This document shows positions 11,147-22,682 of a stretch of 64,000 nt of DNA, one piece after another. A program made the position numbers and the translations under genes. The notes below the pieces were generated by a model. It searched no databases and was not told where the DNA came from. It saw nothing but the letters and a program-made list of their open reading frames with translations. Source of the stretch: Arctopsyche grandis (lineage: Eukaryota > Arthropoda > Insecta > Trichoptera > Hydropsychidae); the NCBI RefSeq assembly GCF_051622035.1, contig NC_135356.1, positions 11,890,079 through 11,954,078 on the forward strand. The letters are read 5' to 3'. Each line of letters opens with the position of its first letter. Position 1 is the stretch's first letter.

Positions 11147-12361
11147 CTAGAAGTCATTTAAAATATGCTGCCTGACAGAACTGTATGATGAAGTAAAAAC
11201 ATCAAGGCTCCCAGAAAGCAGGTTAAATAGTCGAATGGCTCTTGAAAGAGGTGAGTCATCAAGCATATTAGTTCTGGCCCGAATAGGCAGGAATAGAGTT
11301 CTGGAGCGAGATTCTCTCAGTTTCTCAGGTACTCTAAGTTTAAGATTACACAGAACTTCAGGAAGATGACATTCACCCCTTAGAATTTTTAGAAAAAGCT
11401 TACCAAGATGATTGTTTCTACGTGAAGCTAAGGAGTCAAAGCCCAAGGAGCCCATGACAAACTTACTGGGAAATAAGTAGGGATAGCGCCCAAACTCTCT
11501 CATGTAGAGATAGCGAAGAAATTTTCTTTGCACCCTCTCTAACATTAGCGTGTACCTTAAATGATTAGGACTCCATATGGCCGAACCAGATTCAAGCAAA
11601 CTGCGCACCAATGTAGTATTCAGTAAACGCGTCACTCTGGTGCTATTAAAGGCGCGTGAGTTTCTGATCACGAAGCCTAAAGTTTTTGTAGCCCTATTGC
11701 ACACATCTTGGATATGAGAATTAAAATTCCAGATATTTGAAAAAGTAATTCCCAAATCCTTGATATGTGTGTGACGGGCAAGAATAGAGCCATCAATATT
11801 GTAACCAAATTCAATTGATGATCGAGATCTGGAAAAAGAGACAATGTGACACTTGTCAACGCTTATCGGAAGACAATTTGAGTGTGACCAAATAACGAGT
11901 GAATCTAAATCGCTCTGTAGCAGTAGAGCATCGGAAGAAGATTCAACGCACCTAAAAAGTTTTAGATCATCTGCATATAATAAGAAGTTGCAGTTGTGGA
12001 ATATTTCCCTAATATCATTAACAAATAAAATGAATAGTAAGGGACCGAGATTAGAACCCTGTGGAACACCAGAGCAGGTTGGGTATTCAACAGAAGAATA
12101 AATTCCATATTTTACAAACTGACGTCGATCCTTGAGATAATTTGTGAATAACTGAGAGAGACCATATGAGAAACCATAACCAATTAGTTTATTGATAAGG
12201 ATGGAGTGATTTACTTTGTCGAAAGCCTTTTCGAAATCCGTGTAAACAGTATCTGTTTGAATATTAGCATCCAAGGAACCTGTTACAAAACCAGAAAATG
12301 ACAACAAATTTGTGGTCGTTGAACGTTGTGGACGAAATCCATGTTGCTGATCAATAATCAT
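11147..12361 (-). pseudogene. Non-LTR retrotransposon reverse transcriptase (5'-truncated ORF2)
   Basis: A 404-codon open frame on the minus strand. It carries RT motifs in order: QQHGFRPQRSTTTNL near its start, DFEKAFDKVNHSIL, the SGVPQGSNLGPLLFILFVND block, and the catalytic YADDLKLF. It ends with the C-terminal thumb/connection region and a stop at 11147. The endonuclease and the first RT motifs are missing. The open frame is undamaged over its whole length, so the truncation is probably recent or happened at insertion. It lies tail to tail with the LINE fragment at 10330-10960, the two separated by the AT-rich tract at 10960-11146. Clade assignment (CR1/Jockey group) is inferred from motif style only. 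Confidence 0.85.
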
Positions 12362-12418
12362 ACTCTGGCAATGATTGAAAATATACCTATGAAGTATAAT
12401 ATATTATATATACATAGT

Positions 12419-12540
12419 ACCGTTTACCATGCACCCTCTTTTTTTGATCTTTCGACATAAGATCTTTCGATTTTCGATCTTTGTCTTTCGATATTTGCTT
12501 TTTCGGGCTTTTCACTTTCGGTCCTGCGAGGTAGACCCGT
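12419..12540. mobile_element. Half of the MITE family at 15342 and 18360
   Basis: It reads cgtttaccatgcaccct, then a run of gatctttcg-type repeats, and ends gaggtagacccgt, the same as the right half of the element at 18360-18707. The left half is missing. 12541-12887 has no recognisable feature. Confidence 0.65.
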
Positions 12541-12887
12541 ATATATTCAGTTGCGGATTTTTGCCTTGGGGTCCTAGCAGCTTTAAAACATAAATTTTTA
12601 ATGAATTATTATTGTCACTTTCTGAAAGAAAAAAAAGCTTGTACGTTCATTATTTTAATAAATGCTTCACATTTCCGAGAAGCTTCATATTGGAACTTGG
12701 CCAGAACACAGGAATCCGCATCTATATGCACAGACCCACGACAGGAAGTTTTTACCACTAGCGTAAAACTCGTTTTGTGTCGATTTTGTTAAATTTTAGA
12801 ACAGGAAATGAAACAAAACTTTTTATTATACACACATAATATATTCATCAATAATATTTACAAAAAAAAACTGTAATTAACTTAATA

Positions 12888-13943
12888 TTTAGTTGTCCCT
12901 CCCCTATTTGTTATAACAGCCCGAATTGATCTCTACGCATGACTGTATTTTTTTACGTTTTTCCATGCATCTATTATTTTTTCTTTTAAATTATCTAACG
13001 TAGTATTAGGGCTGTTATAAAAAATACTTTTTAATACCCCCAACAATTTTCAATCTGATTTAAATCCGGTGAATTACCTGGCCATAACAAAATTCGAATA
13101 TTTTTTGTGTTCAGGTAGTTGTTAATTGTTTTGGCCGTGTGACATCTTGCATAAAAATGTAATTATGTTCATCCATCCCCTCTGATTCAAAATAAGGCAA
13201 AAATCCTTTCAAAAATATTTTTTTGTATTGATCCTGCACCAATGTACGGGTCCAGCCCCTTATGGGTCCAGCCCCTTTTCCGCTAATAACAGACCACACC
13301 ATACAGATGCATTATATTTTGTTGTTTGAATGGTGCATTCATCGCTCAGCTTCTCGGAAGGTCGTCTTCTGATGTATTGGACAACATCTGTCATTGTCCT
13401 TAGAATTGTTTCGTCAGAGAAACAAACCTAAAATGAATGAAAAATTAGTACATAGGAGGTTATCAAGTATTTTTTAGTTTAATATTAATATTTAAACAAC
13501 ACATTTTTCCAATCATCAACAGTCCATTGCTGATGTTCCTGAGCTTTTTTTCATCGTTGGTGTCAGTTTTGGCTTTTTTATTGGAGTTCGGCTCTTGACG
13601 TTAACTTCACGAAATCTACGTTGCATCGTCCTTGTGGAAATATCGATACCTTCTTGGTTCAGAATAGCTTGAATGCCTTTATTAGGCACCTTACGGTTCT
13701 CCAAAGCTATGGTGATGATTTTTCGATCCGTTCGCGGTGTGGTTTTTCGTTTTCTCCCACATTTGTCGTATAATGTAGCAGTTGGAGAAACTCCCGATTG
13801 CACCAATAGTGCAATATGGGCTACCGTAGGGTGAGAAACATGAAATTTTTTTGCAATTTGTCTGTAACTACATGTCTTTTCACTAATAAGCGTTGCAATG
13901 GCCACTTTCACATCTTCTGAAATGGTTTTTTTGGAGCCATTTC
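12888..13943 (-). pseudogene. Tc1-like transposase, decayed
   Basis: On the minus strand the N-terminal helix-turn-helix region is seen (TCSYRQIAKKFHVSHPTVAH, then a basic GRKRKTTPR), followed by the FSDETILRT and YIRRRPSEK blocks, then MVWSVISGKGAGPI and an FMQD remnant of the DDE domain, and a stop near 12888. The first frame shift is in the A7 run just after the ATG near 13940; more frame shifts and stops occur past 13300. A 75-bp AT-rich tract (13428-13502) with GT and AG ends interrupts the frame at DWKN/VCFSDE. The termini (roughly 12780 and 14170) have only weak inverted similarity, so the boundaries are uncertain. Inactive. Confidence 0.75.
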
Positions 13944-14224
13944 AAAAAAAAAGTTTTTGATTAAAAAATCAAAAAATATATTAAAAAACACAATAAATTA
14001 TACAAAATTATATAAATTTACAACTTATATTTAAAATATTTAAAAATAATTAAATCTTAAGTCTATTTTTAAGTCAATAATTGTTAATTTACGCAGCGTG
14101 TTAACAGGGCGAAAACTAACCGTGAACTGATTTTTTGTTTCTTTCATCCCCAGTTTCAAAATTTTCTGTTATTTTCATCACCACATGTGGGTTGCTATTC
14201 AATCTATCTGCCAGTGTTAAAATA

Positions 14225-14640
14225 AATACGTGTTTCCCTCTCGAATAGGCTCCTAAACCACTGAACCGATTACAATGGAACTTTCAGGATTTGTTGTATG
14301 CATGTCCGGGAAGATTACTGTGAAAAAAAAAACGGGGAAAAATGGGAACGGAAACGGGTAAAACGTGAATAGAATTGCAACGCTATTATTTCAAATGTTT
14401 TCGCGTCGCGACGCGAAAACAACGTGTTCGTTGCCTCCGTTTTTCCGACAAATGGGAACGGGAACGGGAAACACACAGCGGATGGCCCACGTCATTAAAT
14501 ATATCTATACCTTTATATAAAATTGAATGACTGTGGAACGGGAAGGAGAACGGGAACAAGAACGGGAACGAGAACGCGAACGGGAATTGCACGCGTTATT
14601 GTGGCATTGCAACGCATGCTGGGTTCAGCTATTTTGTTTA
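14225..14640. repeat. Helitron-like repeat tract with GGGAAC repeats and a 24-bp palindrome
   Basis: It contains cctaaaccactgaaccgatt and ggaactttcaggatttg, wording often seen in insect non-autonomous Helitrons (family memory, not proven here). Degenerate gggaac hexamer repeats occur at 14340-14360, 14450-14470 and 14535-14590. A perfect 24-bp palindrome centred on tcgcga lies at 14397-14420. No terminus with a CTRR and hairpin could be fixed. 14641-15341 has no recognisable feature. Confidence 0.4.
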
Positions 14641-15341
14641 TAGGATAAGAAACCATTATTATTAGCATAAAACTGTTCAAACAAGCAAAATACACGTACA
14701 TATAAGCCATTTCAACTTTTTTGAATTGTTGGAGTATTATAAATGTATAATGAATCATATTACGAATATTTGTACATGTGTAAGTCTAATGATGGTATTG
14801 TTTCTTGATCAATTTGGATTTTCTAACATTCAATACACACATTAAAAATATATTATTTCGGAATGAATCAAAGGCGTGCACATATTTCAGTTTTTTATTT
14901 AATGTATTATGGTTGAAAAACCATAAAACTGAAAAAATGACCTTGCCAAGATGAAAATTATCCGAGTAATTTTCATAAAACGCTTGGTTCGACAAAGATA
15001 TTAATGTTTACTTTTTTTATTGAAATATGTACTAGACAAAGACACAATTATAAAATTAATGTAATATTTCAAATTTAATTCGACACAATTTCAGTAGTTT
15101 TTATGGATTCATTTTTCTACCACTCCATTGAAAAATATAGGTAAGTGGTTATTTACATTTTTTTTTTGGGCCATAGCCCTAAAAAAATAATAATGGTATA
15201 AGTTTTTTGTGGAATATTTGAAATATAAGTTAAATCCCGAATCCATAAGATAATTTAAAAAAATATATTTAACATATTTGAGATAGTGCTTTCATTTTAA
15301 ATATTTTGGTAGCCACATAAGTATTGGCATATTATTTTTCT

Positions 15342-15657
15342 CGGTCTCCGTGACGAGCCAGAATGTTAAATTACAGAAAACGCAAATGTCGGTATTAATG
15401 TGCGCGCGCAGAATACGGGAGGAAAAGCCTGTTCCTCTTGTTCCTGTTGTACCCTGCTCGCGCAAATTAAGTGAGTATGTACGTGAGTATGTACGTGAGT
15501 ATGTACGTGAGTATGTACGTGAGTATGTACGTGAGTATATACCGTTTACCATGCACCCTTTTTTTATCTTTCGACTTAAGATCTTTCGATTTTCGATCTT
15601 TGCCTTCCGATATTTGTGTTTTCTGTAATTTAACATTCTGGCTCGTCACGTAGACCC
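15342..15657. mobile_element. MITE with long inverted repeats and internal minisatellite
   Basis: The left end CGGTCTCCGTGACGAGCC is the inverted match of the right end (read inward GGGTCTACGTGACGAGCC). The inverted similarity continues for about 45 bases, through the tgttaaattacagaaaac block. The interior carries a gcgcgcgcagaatacgggag segment and a 12-bp tandem repeat. No matching target duplication was found at these ends. Relatives at 9992, 12419 and 18360. Confidence 0.75.
15471..15536 (+). repeat. 12-bp minisatellite, unit gtgagtatgtac
   Basis: Five complete units and a partial sixth sit in a row inside the MITE at 15342-15657. The sister elements have at most one unit here (tactcactt at 18450), so the array expanded after this copy inserted. 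Apparent repeated peptides in this stretch are translations of the array and not a protein. Confidence 0.9.
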
Positions 15658-16300
15658 GTATGTATTATAACCGTCAATCAAGCACTTAGTTCTTTCAAAC
15701 CGAGTTCTTTCTTTCTGAAAAAAATACTGCGTTTTCATCCTCTGTTGTGTGGTGTCCTTAATTAGTCTGTCTGACAAGGTAAATATAAAATAATGCAGGT
15801 ATATGTATGTATAGGTATCGTAGAATATTGTATATTGGTAATTGGTAAATATAATGCAGACTCAATGCCAAGTAGACCAATTTATATAATTCATGCAATT
15901 TCCAGTTAGTACTTACCTGAGATAAGAGTAAAATACACAAATATTAATTAAAAATGTATGATATTTTACAATGTTTTTGATGGGGAGCCATAAAATCGTT
16001 TGTTGGTGAACTATTTCAAATCGAATAAGTGTGGCTTTTTTTACATACCTCCTTTACGTTTCATTTATTTTTTTAAATTTTTATTCTAAAACTTAAAATT
16101 CAAAATATTTTTATTTCCTTTATTTATATATGTATATAATATATTAGCTTAATAAGCTAATTAAACTTACGAAATAAATCTAATAATATATTATTATACA
16201 TTATACATTCACATTATTTTGATATCATTCATATTACATATATCATTTCGACAAATTATTCAGAAAAAAATAATAACTTTTGCAAAATTCTTGTCTTAAA

Positions 16301-16460
16301 GGCTACGTTTACACTACCGATATCTACACCCGATCCACCCGATATTTAGGAATTTTTCCATATCCAGTTCCCATATTGTAACCTGTGGTTGCTATTTAGG
16401 AACTGGTTATGGAAAAATTCCTAAATATCGGGTGTAGATATCGGTAGTGTAAACGTAGCC
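16301..16460. mobile_element. Foldback element with near-complete palindrome
   Basis: The left end ggctacgtttacactaccg and the right end cggtagtgtaaacgtagcc are exact reverse complements. The arms pair over about 70 bases with one 9-base duplication (ccacccgat) in the left arm. No target duplication is clear. It lies 255-414 bases upstream of the acid phosphatase start codon. Confidence 0.8.
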
Positions 16461-16492
16461 AAAGAGCACTGCAATTGATGTATGGTATGGTC

Positions 16493-16614
16493 CAGTGGCG
16501 TGCGCTGAAATTCTCTCTCTTTTTGTCGTACAGCCTTACTTAATGTGCACGAGCAGGATACAAGAAGAACAGGCTGTTCGACAAAAAGAGAGAGAATTTC
16601 AGCGCACGCCACTG
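16493..16614. mobile_element. 122-bp hAT-type MITE upstream of the acid phosphatase gene
   Basis: Perfect inverted termini start CAGTGGCGTGCGCTGAAATT and continue for about 36 bases. The flanks are perfect 8-bp duplications gtatggtc (16485-16492 and 16615-16622). The right end is 100 bases upstream of the ATG at 16715, so the element probably lies in the promoter or 5' untranslated region of that gene. Confidence 0.92.
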
Positions 16615-16714
16615 GTATGGTCGTAATAGTATTGCGCTTAGATAGAATTCGGTTGAAAATTCACTGTTTACTTCAGTCACCCGTCGGCTGCAGTTGGGGT
16701 TGGAGGCGCAAATC

Positions 16715-19700
16715 ATGCTGCCATTAAACGCATTATTCTTCATAGTGGTGTCAATGATGACCGTTACATCGGAAATGCAACCCACTTCTGTAGTCATATT
16801 ATATAGACATGGCGATCGTACTCCCGTTGATCCTTATCCTTTGGATCCTTGGCGGAATCCTTCCTACTGGCCCGTTGGTTTCGGTCAGCTGACTGATCGC
16901 GGCAAACTTCAGCACTACGAACTCGGAAAGATTCTTAGGAACAAATATAAGGTAAAACTCACACGCTTTCATTCATTGGATGGTTGTAATTCAACGTTAT
17001 TTAACTTTTTTTTTGTGCTTTCGTTATCGGATGACAGTTAGCGGTGTGTCCACGCGTGTCACTATTATGTACAATATTTTCGTCTTTCTCATTGGTCGAT
17101 TTCGTAAACAATTAGCTAAATGGGCCAATCAGCGACGACTTCGAATTTTTCGGCATTTGAGGTTAATGTTCGAAATTGTTTTCTACGTATATAGTAGCAG
17201 CTTGGATATTTATTTGGTCGTAGTGTTGACTAAATCGGCCAAATTTAAATTTAATAAAAAATCTCATCTTATTGTAATCAGACCAATCGATTATACACAA
17301 TAATCGATTATTATTAATATGACTATATATGTATTTATATATTATAAAGAGTAACTGAAAAAAAGTACCGAATCATTCGAAATGTTTATTACACTTTTTT
17401 TACGCAATCATGTACAACATCTCTATGTTATGAGAATGTGATTAATATATCTGAACCATCGCTAATTTGTAATCCTTGCCGTTCCTTATCTGACTATGAA
17501 CTACAGTTGCTGTTATAAATAGCAATTAATCTGTTTCCACTATAGCATAGTGACTTATCTTACAAATCAGTATTGCTCAACTGTCTCTTTAAAAAAGAAG
17601 AAAAAAAGTTGTTTTTTTTTAATTATTTGTATTGAAATGTTTCAGCATTTGATCGGATCAAAATTCGATCCCAAAACAGTACATATCCAGTCGACGGATT
17701 TTGATCGCACTTTGATGTCGGCTGAGGCCAACTTGGCGGGTAATTATCCTCAATCTTCATGCGCAAATGTGAAATTTCCGGCGTTTTACTGTATCTCATC
17801 TGGTTGTTCGTAGGTATGTTTCCTATTAACGAGACCGAAGCGCCGATTCCCGGACTATTGTGGCAGCCGATTCCGATTCATACAATGCCCCAAGACGAGG
17901 ATCACGTTCTTATGATTGCACTGTGTCCGAAATTTGACGTGGAACAGCAAAAATTTTTCGATTCGCCCTTTTTCCAGAAATTAAACGAAGGGTTTCAACA
18001 ATACTATCGGTTTGTGATGGCAATATTGTATGCGAATTTTTTTACTTACTTCACTATGGCGGATTTTTTTATGTTTTCCATACATATTCATACTTCATTA
18101 CAGGCGATATTATAGTTTTCATACATATTCATAGTTCATTATAAACAGTAACTCGTATTCTAATGAACACCAAAAACAACCCCTTACAATTATTAAAATT
18201 AAACATTGCATGCGCCATTCCTAGATTTTCAATGTATTTTTTTTTTAGGAAAATTTATGAAACAAACATCATTACCATCATATTGATTACTATTTTTTTA
18301 ATTACAGAATATTTCTCTAGAATTGGTGCGAACGTGTACATATATATATATGTTCGTACCAGTCTCCCTCGCGGGCCCGAAAGTGAAACGCCCGAAAACG
18401 CAAAGATCTTAAGTCGAAAGATAAAAAAAGGGTGCATGGTAAACGGTACATACTCACTTAATTTGCGCGAGCAGGATACAACAGGAACAAGAGGAACAGG
18501 CTTTTCCTCCCGTATTCTGCGCGCGCACACTAAACAAGGTTGTATGACAAAAAGAGAGATAATTTCACCGCATGCCACTCATATATATTATATATACATA
18601 GTACCGTTTACCATGCACCCTTTTTTTTTGATCTTTCGACTTAAGATCTTTTGATTTTCGATCTTTGCCTTCCGATATTTGCGTTTTCGGGCCCATGAGG
18701 TAGACCCGTTCGTACATATCTCCATATTGTTTTGGTAAATTGAATCGATGTATGTACAAGAATTTATTCATCAAAAGTATCCAGTTCAGTTTAGTAAATA
18801 AATAATAGTAGATTGATTTCAACAGCTTAATATATGTATTGTTATGTTCTTTTATCATACGAATTATGATACCAGTTTTGATATGTACAGTTCATGCACA
18901 TCTAAGTTCGAACACTCTGTACTCCAGGCTATTTTGTGTACCTGCTCCCGTTATGAATGACATTTTGGGTTAATTTTTTTTGTAAACAATGCAAAGTATC
19001 CTATTGTATTTACTTACAAAGTATTTGGTGGAGTATTGTTCATACAAATATTTTAAAACCCAACTGATTCCGAAATCTGCTCAGTATAGGCGTTTGCTTC
19101 CTTCCGAAAAAAAAAGTGCTTATGAAGATTGAAACGAAAATGTATTTTTTTCTGCATTTCTACAATATCTTTCTGAGAAGTATAAGTGTTTATTCTTTTA
19201 AAATATGAATTTATTAATGGGATTTAGGGATCAAAGTGTGCTTCTACACTCAATTGGGTTTTAAAATATGTGTATGAACAATACTGCATCAAATACTTTG
19301 TAGACAAATACAATAGGATACTCAGCATTGTTACAAAAAAAAATGAACCCAAAATGTCATTCATAACAGGATCCCATACACAAAATAGCCTTGAGAAACA
19401 ATTGTTCAAACTTCGATGAGCAGGGACTGTATAAAACGTTTATATAAAAGAAAATAACACCAATAGATAAAAGTAATAACACCAACAATATGTCATTTAA
19501 TCATATATGTATGTAAATATAACATAATAATATTTAAATACAAAAAAAAGTAGCAAAAAAGATAAAAGAACATTCGAGGAAAAACAATGTGCTGTATATA
19601 GCTAATAAAATGACCTTGTCACATTAAATATGTCGATACTGTATGATCAGCTACATATGTATATGATTAAATAACCCCATGGCTGTGCATATTGTAGAAT

Positions 19701-22682
19701 TATGTTTCAGGAAAAATGAAAGAGATTATTTATACAATGAATCTTTGTATCATACTTTTAAGAATACATTTTCAATAATCTCATAAGTATGATACATATA
19801 TTCGAATATATTTGAACTTGAGCTTCTGAACCTTTAGAACTAAAATGTGAACTTGAGACGATATCGCGTATTAGGTGGACTGGCTTGGTCTGATGTTCTG
19901 GCCATGCCGTACCTTATTACACACTAATTATGAGCTCACGTTCATACTAACTACATATTATATTATACTGAACTAAATTGATACTGATTTCTTGTACTGA
20001 GGTTACAGTTTAAATAGCAATAATTTGCTGATGTTAATGTTTTATGTATGTATATACATAGGTCGTGAGAATTACATTAGAAGTAACCCCGGAGTTTCAT
20101 CGAATCTATGATGTCAACGTCTGTCATTCCTGTCTTATCGAATCATTGCATTTATACCAGTCTCCTATTATTTGAATCTAGACTGTGAGAATTTTGACGA
20201 TGTCGATATTTTGATTGTTGTATCTTACTTTAAATTAGCTCGTGTAAATTAAATAATGTCAATGTTTGAAATTCTTGTCTAGTTACATTTGCAACAGTAT
20301 TACATATGTACATGAATATTGAATTATTTGTGGAGGGTCCATAACAATATGTATTTAAGTTGGAATTGTAATGAATACTATCTTGGACTAAAATTGTCCG
20401 TAGAAATTCATTTTATTCTATATCTTGTTTCTACACTATATACGTATGAGTCGTTATATTTAAAAATAGCGAAAGTCCAAATTTCAATTCCAAAACCTCT
20501 TTCTGTTTGACTTAATTCACAAATTGTTATCACTTCTTTTAATTCGATTTATCCAAAATCTCAAAAAAGCAGAATAAACGTATTACAGGCCACCAGTATT
20601 TTTAAATATTGCTAAACGCAAAACATTGTATTTAATGTTTTGTGAGATATTTTTCGAAATGAAGAAAAGTGGACTTTTGCCACTTTCAAATATAAAGGCT
20701 CATATAATGATTTTTATTTTATCATCATACTTTTCAATAGGGAGATACCAAAATTTAACTGTATTTGCGTTTAATGTTGCGTTTGTAATAAATACTACAG
20801 ATAGACATGCAAATGAAAACATTTGCTTTCTATTTTATCTAACACAACGTTTATTATTTGTTATAGTTACGTTACAAATCACACAGGAAGATATATAGAC
20901 AACATTGTAGATATGTCGTATATTTATGATAATCTTCACATTGAAGAAATGAATGGTTTTGCATTGCCAGAATGGACCAAAGAAGTATATCCTGACGTGT
21001 TAAAGAACATAACAAAATATAGGTATTATTATTTATGTATGTACTTAACGTATTTTCCAATAATCTGCCCAAGAAACCTCAATTACAATGTTAACAATAA
21101 CAAAAAATTACCAGAGCAGAGAATAATCAATCTATACTAAGTTTGATCCAATACATTCGAATATTTCATTGATTTTTGTTGGCTTTTTCTCGTTTATGAG
21201 ATATAATCGTTTTAAAAAATAAAATAAAAAATCATTGCTTTAAAATACTAAATGTATAAAAAATTATATTTTACTTTCAAAATTCGCTAGATAATTAATT
21301 AAAATTAAATTTTGTGTTAAAGACTACAAAAGCCTGTAAAAATTGCCCCTTTTAAAACGCTTATATCTCATAAACGAGGCAAAGCCGACAAGAATCATTG
21401 TCAAATTCGAATTTAGTGGGTCAAACTTAGTAAAGATTGATTGGTCTCCGCTTCGGTAAGAATAAAAAGTGGTTTTATGTTAGTCAGTCGTCAGTGTAAC
21501 CATTTAATGTACACAACGATCGATCTGGATTTTGTAATTTACAATCTATACTTAAACACAACTAATCAATTTTGTAAATTTGATTGTTTCAGCTTCATAT
21601 TGAACACATACACACCGACATTGGCAAAATTAAAAATTGGCCCTTTCCTTAAAGAGTTGACTGAACAGATGGTATCGCCAATGAGCCAATTCAAGATCAA
21701 GGTGCTAAGCGCACACGACACCACTATAGCCAGCATATTGAATGGCCTTAACTTGAAGAGTTTCGAAATGCCACCGTATGCTTCAAATCTCATTTTTGAA
21801 ATATACGCAAGTAATTATCTTTCATCTTATTATAACACAAGATATGTATGTACATCAAAGTGTGTATGTCAAAAATTTTCCATTTTCTGTTTCAGACCAA
21901 TATCCTCCTTCGGTTCGAATTCTGTACCAAATGGAGGAATTGGTGATACCCAAGTGTGGAGTAATGTGTCCGTTAAGTCAGTTCATAACCAACTATGCTC
22001 ATCTGATTTCCAAGAATTATTCTGAAGAATGTCGAATAGACTCTCCGGAAACTTTAAATTATTCCATACTCACGCTGTATTCGGTGAGTATTATATTTTT
22101 AATTATTTTTCCTACTAGTGTCTTTACCCGGCTTTGCTCGGTATTTGTAATATAAACCGCTTAAACATAGCCAATTTAATAGTAAACATTTTATTAAATT
22201 TACTTGATTAGTTTTATTTTATTTATATTTATTTGAATATTCATTTGTTTTCTTTTTATTAAATTGAACGTTGCAGATTTTCCGAACCACAAACATACAT
22301 ATAAAGTCTCTTTCGAAACTATATATTAAGACTAGTGTTTTTAGCTTCGCTTGGTATTTGTATGTAATATAAACTGCTTAAACATCGCCAATCTAATAAT
22401 AAACATTTTATTAAATTTATTTGAATATTCATTTGTTCTTTTATACGAACCAAACAAACATACATACAAAGTCTCTTTCGAAATTATAGATTATAGATAT
22501 TAGATGATGTCTCTTTAGAAATTATAGATAGATATTAGATGATGCAATAGAAGTTAATATATCTGTATTTTCATTTTCAGGTGATTTTCATATTCGGTGC
22601 GGCCATCATTATTTTATTAATTTTTATAATCTTGATCTTTATCAAAAGATCGAAGATTAGTCAAATTACTCCAAAACAATGA
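16715..22682 (+). CDS. Histidine acid phosphatase, membrane-anchored
   Basis: Hydrolyses phosphate monoesters by the two-step histidine acid phosphatase mechanism. Exons: 16715-16951, 17646-17739, 17814-18009, 20867-21022, 21593-21810, 21896-22083, 22581-22682 (1191 nt, 396 residues). All junctions are GT-AG and phases agree. A signal peptide (residues 1-19, [11 protein letters not shown]) is followed by the catalytic loop LYRHGDRTP at about 30. [11 protein letters not shown] follows near 95, and the proton-donor motif [11 protein letters not shown] lies near 255. A hydrophobic helix ([20 protein letters not shown]) near residues 364-383 and a short basic tail end the protein, so it is type I membrane-anchored, in the lysosome or at the surface. 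Insect venom and lysosomal acid phosphatases have this layout and length. The ATG at 16715 is chosen because it begins the signal peptide. Introns 3, 4 and 6 carry transposon insertions. No disabling change seen. Confidence 0.92.
18360..18707. mobile_element. 348-bp hAT-type MITE in intron 3 of the acid phosphatase gene
   Basis: The ends are CAGTCTCCCTCGCGGGCCCG and, read inward from the right, GGGTCTACCTCATGGGCCCG. The flanks are perfect 8-bp duplications gttcgtac (18352-18359 and 18708-18715). The interior is a mosaic that includes the cagaatacgggagg block and the agagagataatttcaccgca block of the MITE type at 16493. Relatives are at 9992, 12419 and 15342. Confidence 0.9.
18911..19420. repeat. 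Long imperfect foldback in intron 3
   Basis: A left arm (about 18911-19065) and a right arm (about 19240-19420) are inverted copies, sharing for example aggctattttgtgta, ttatgaatgacattttgggt and gtatcctattgtattt. The arms are over 80 percent alike by eye, with roughly 175 bases between them. Transcribed as part of the intron, it could form a long hairpin. No target duplication could be defined. The rest of intron 3 (19421-20866) shows nothing recognisable. Confidence 0.75.
21123..21440. mobile_element. Foldback MITE in intron 4 of the acid phosphatase gene
   Basis: The left arm starts caatctatactaagtttgat and the right arm, read inward, starts caatctttactaagtttgac. Both continue through attcgaat and ctcgtttatgagatataa for about 95 bases. 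A related terminus (aacttagtaaagattgg followed by tagtctccgct) occurs at 52003-52050, so the family is dispersed. Confidence 0.75.
22100..22560. repeat. Tandem dispersed repeat in intron 6
   Basis: Two related segments, about 22117-22300 and 22332-22450, both carry a ggctt(t/c)gct(c/t)ggtatttgta motif, then taaac(c/t)gcttaaacat, aaacattttattaaattta and a tagatattagatgatg tail. The first begins tctttacccggctttgctcgg. Wording of this kind is common in arthropod repeats; I cannot assign the class. Confidence 0.5.

Noticed and set aside
15471-15536. Regular short repeats resembling a CRISPR array or a repeat protein
   Set aside because: Units are 12 bases with no spacers and the DNA is insect; the translated repeats are artefacts of the minisatellite.
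16694-16714. Upstream start for the acid phosphatase
   Set aside because: The frame extends 5' but its first codon is TTG; the ATG at 16715 begins a good signal peptide.
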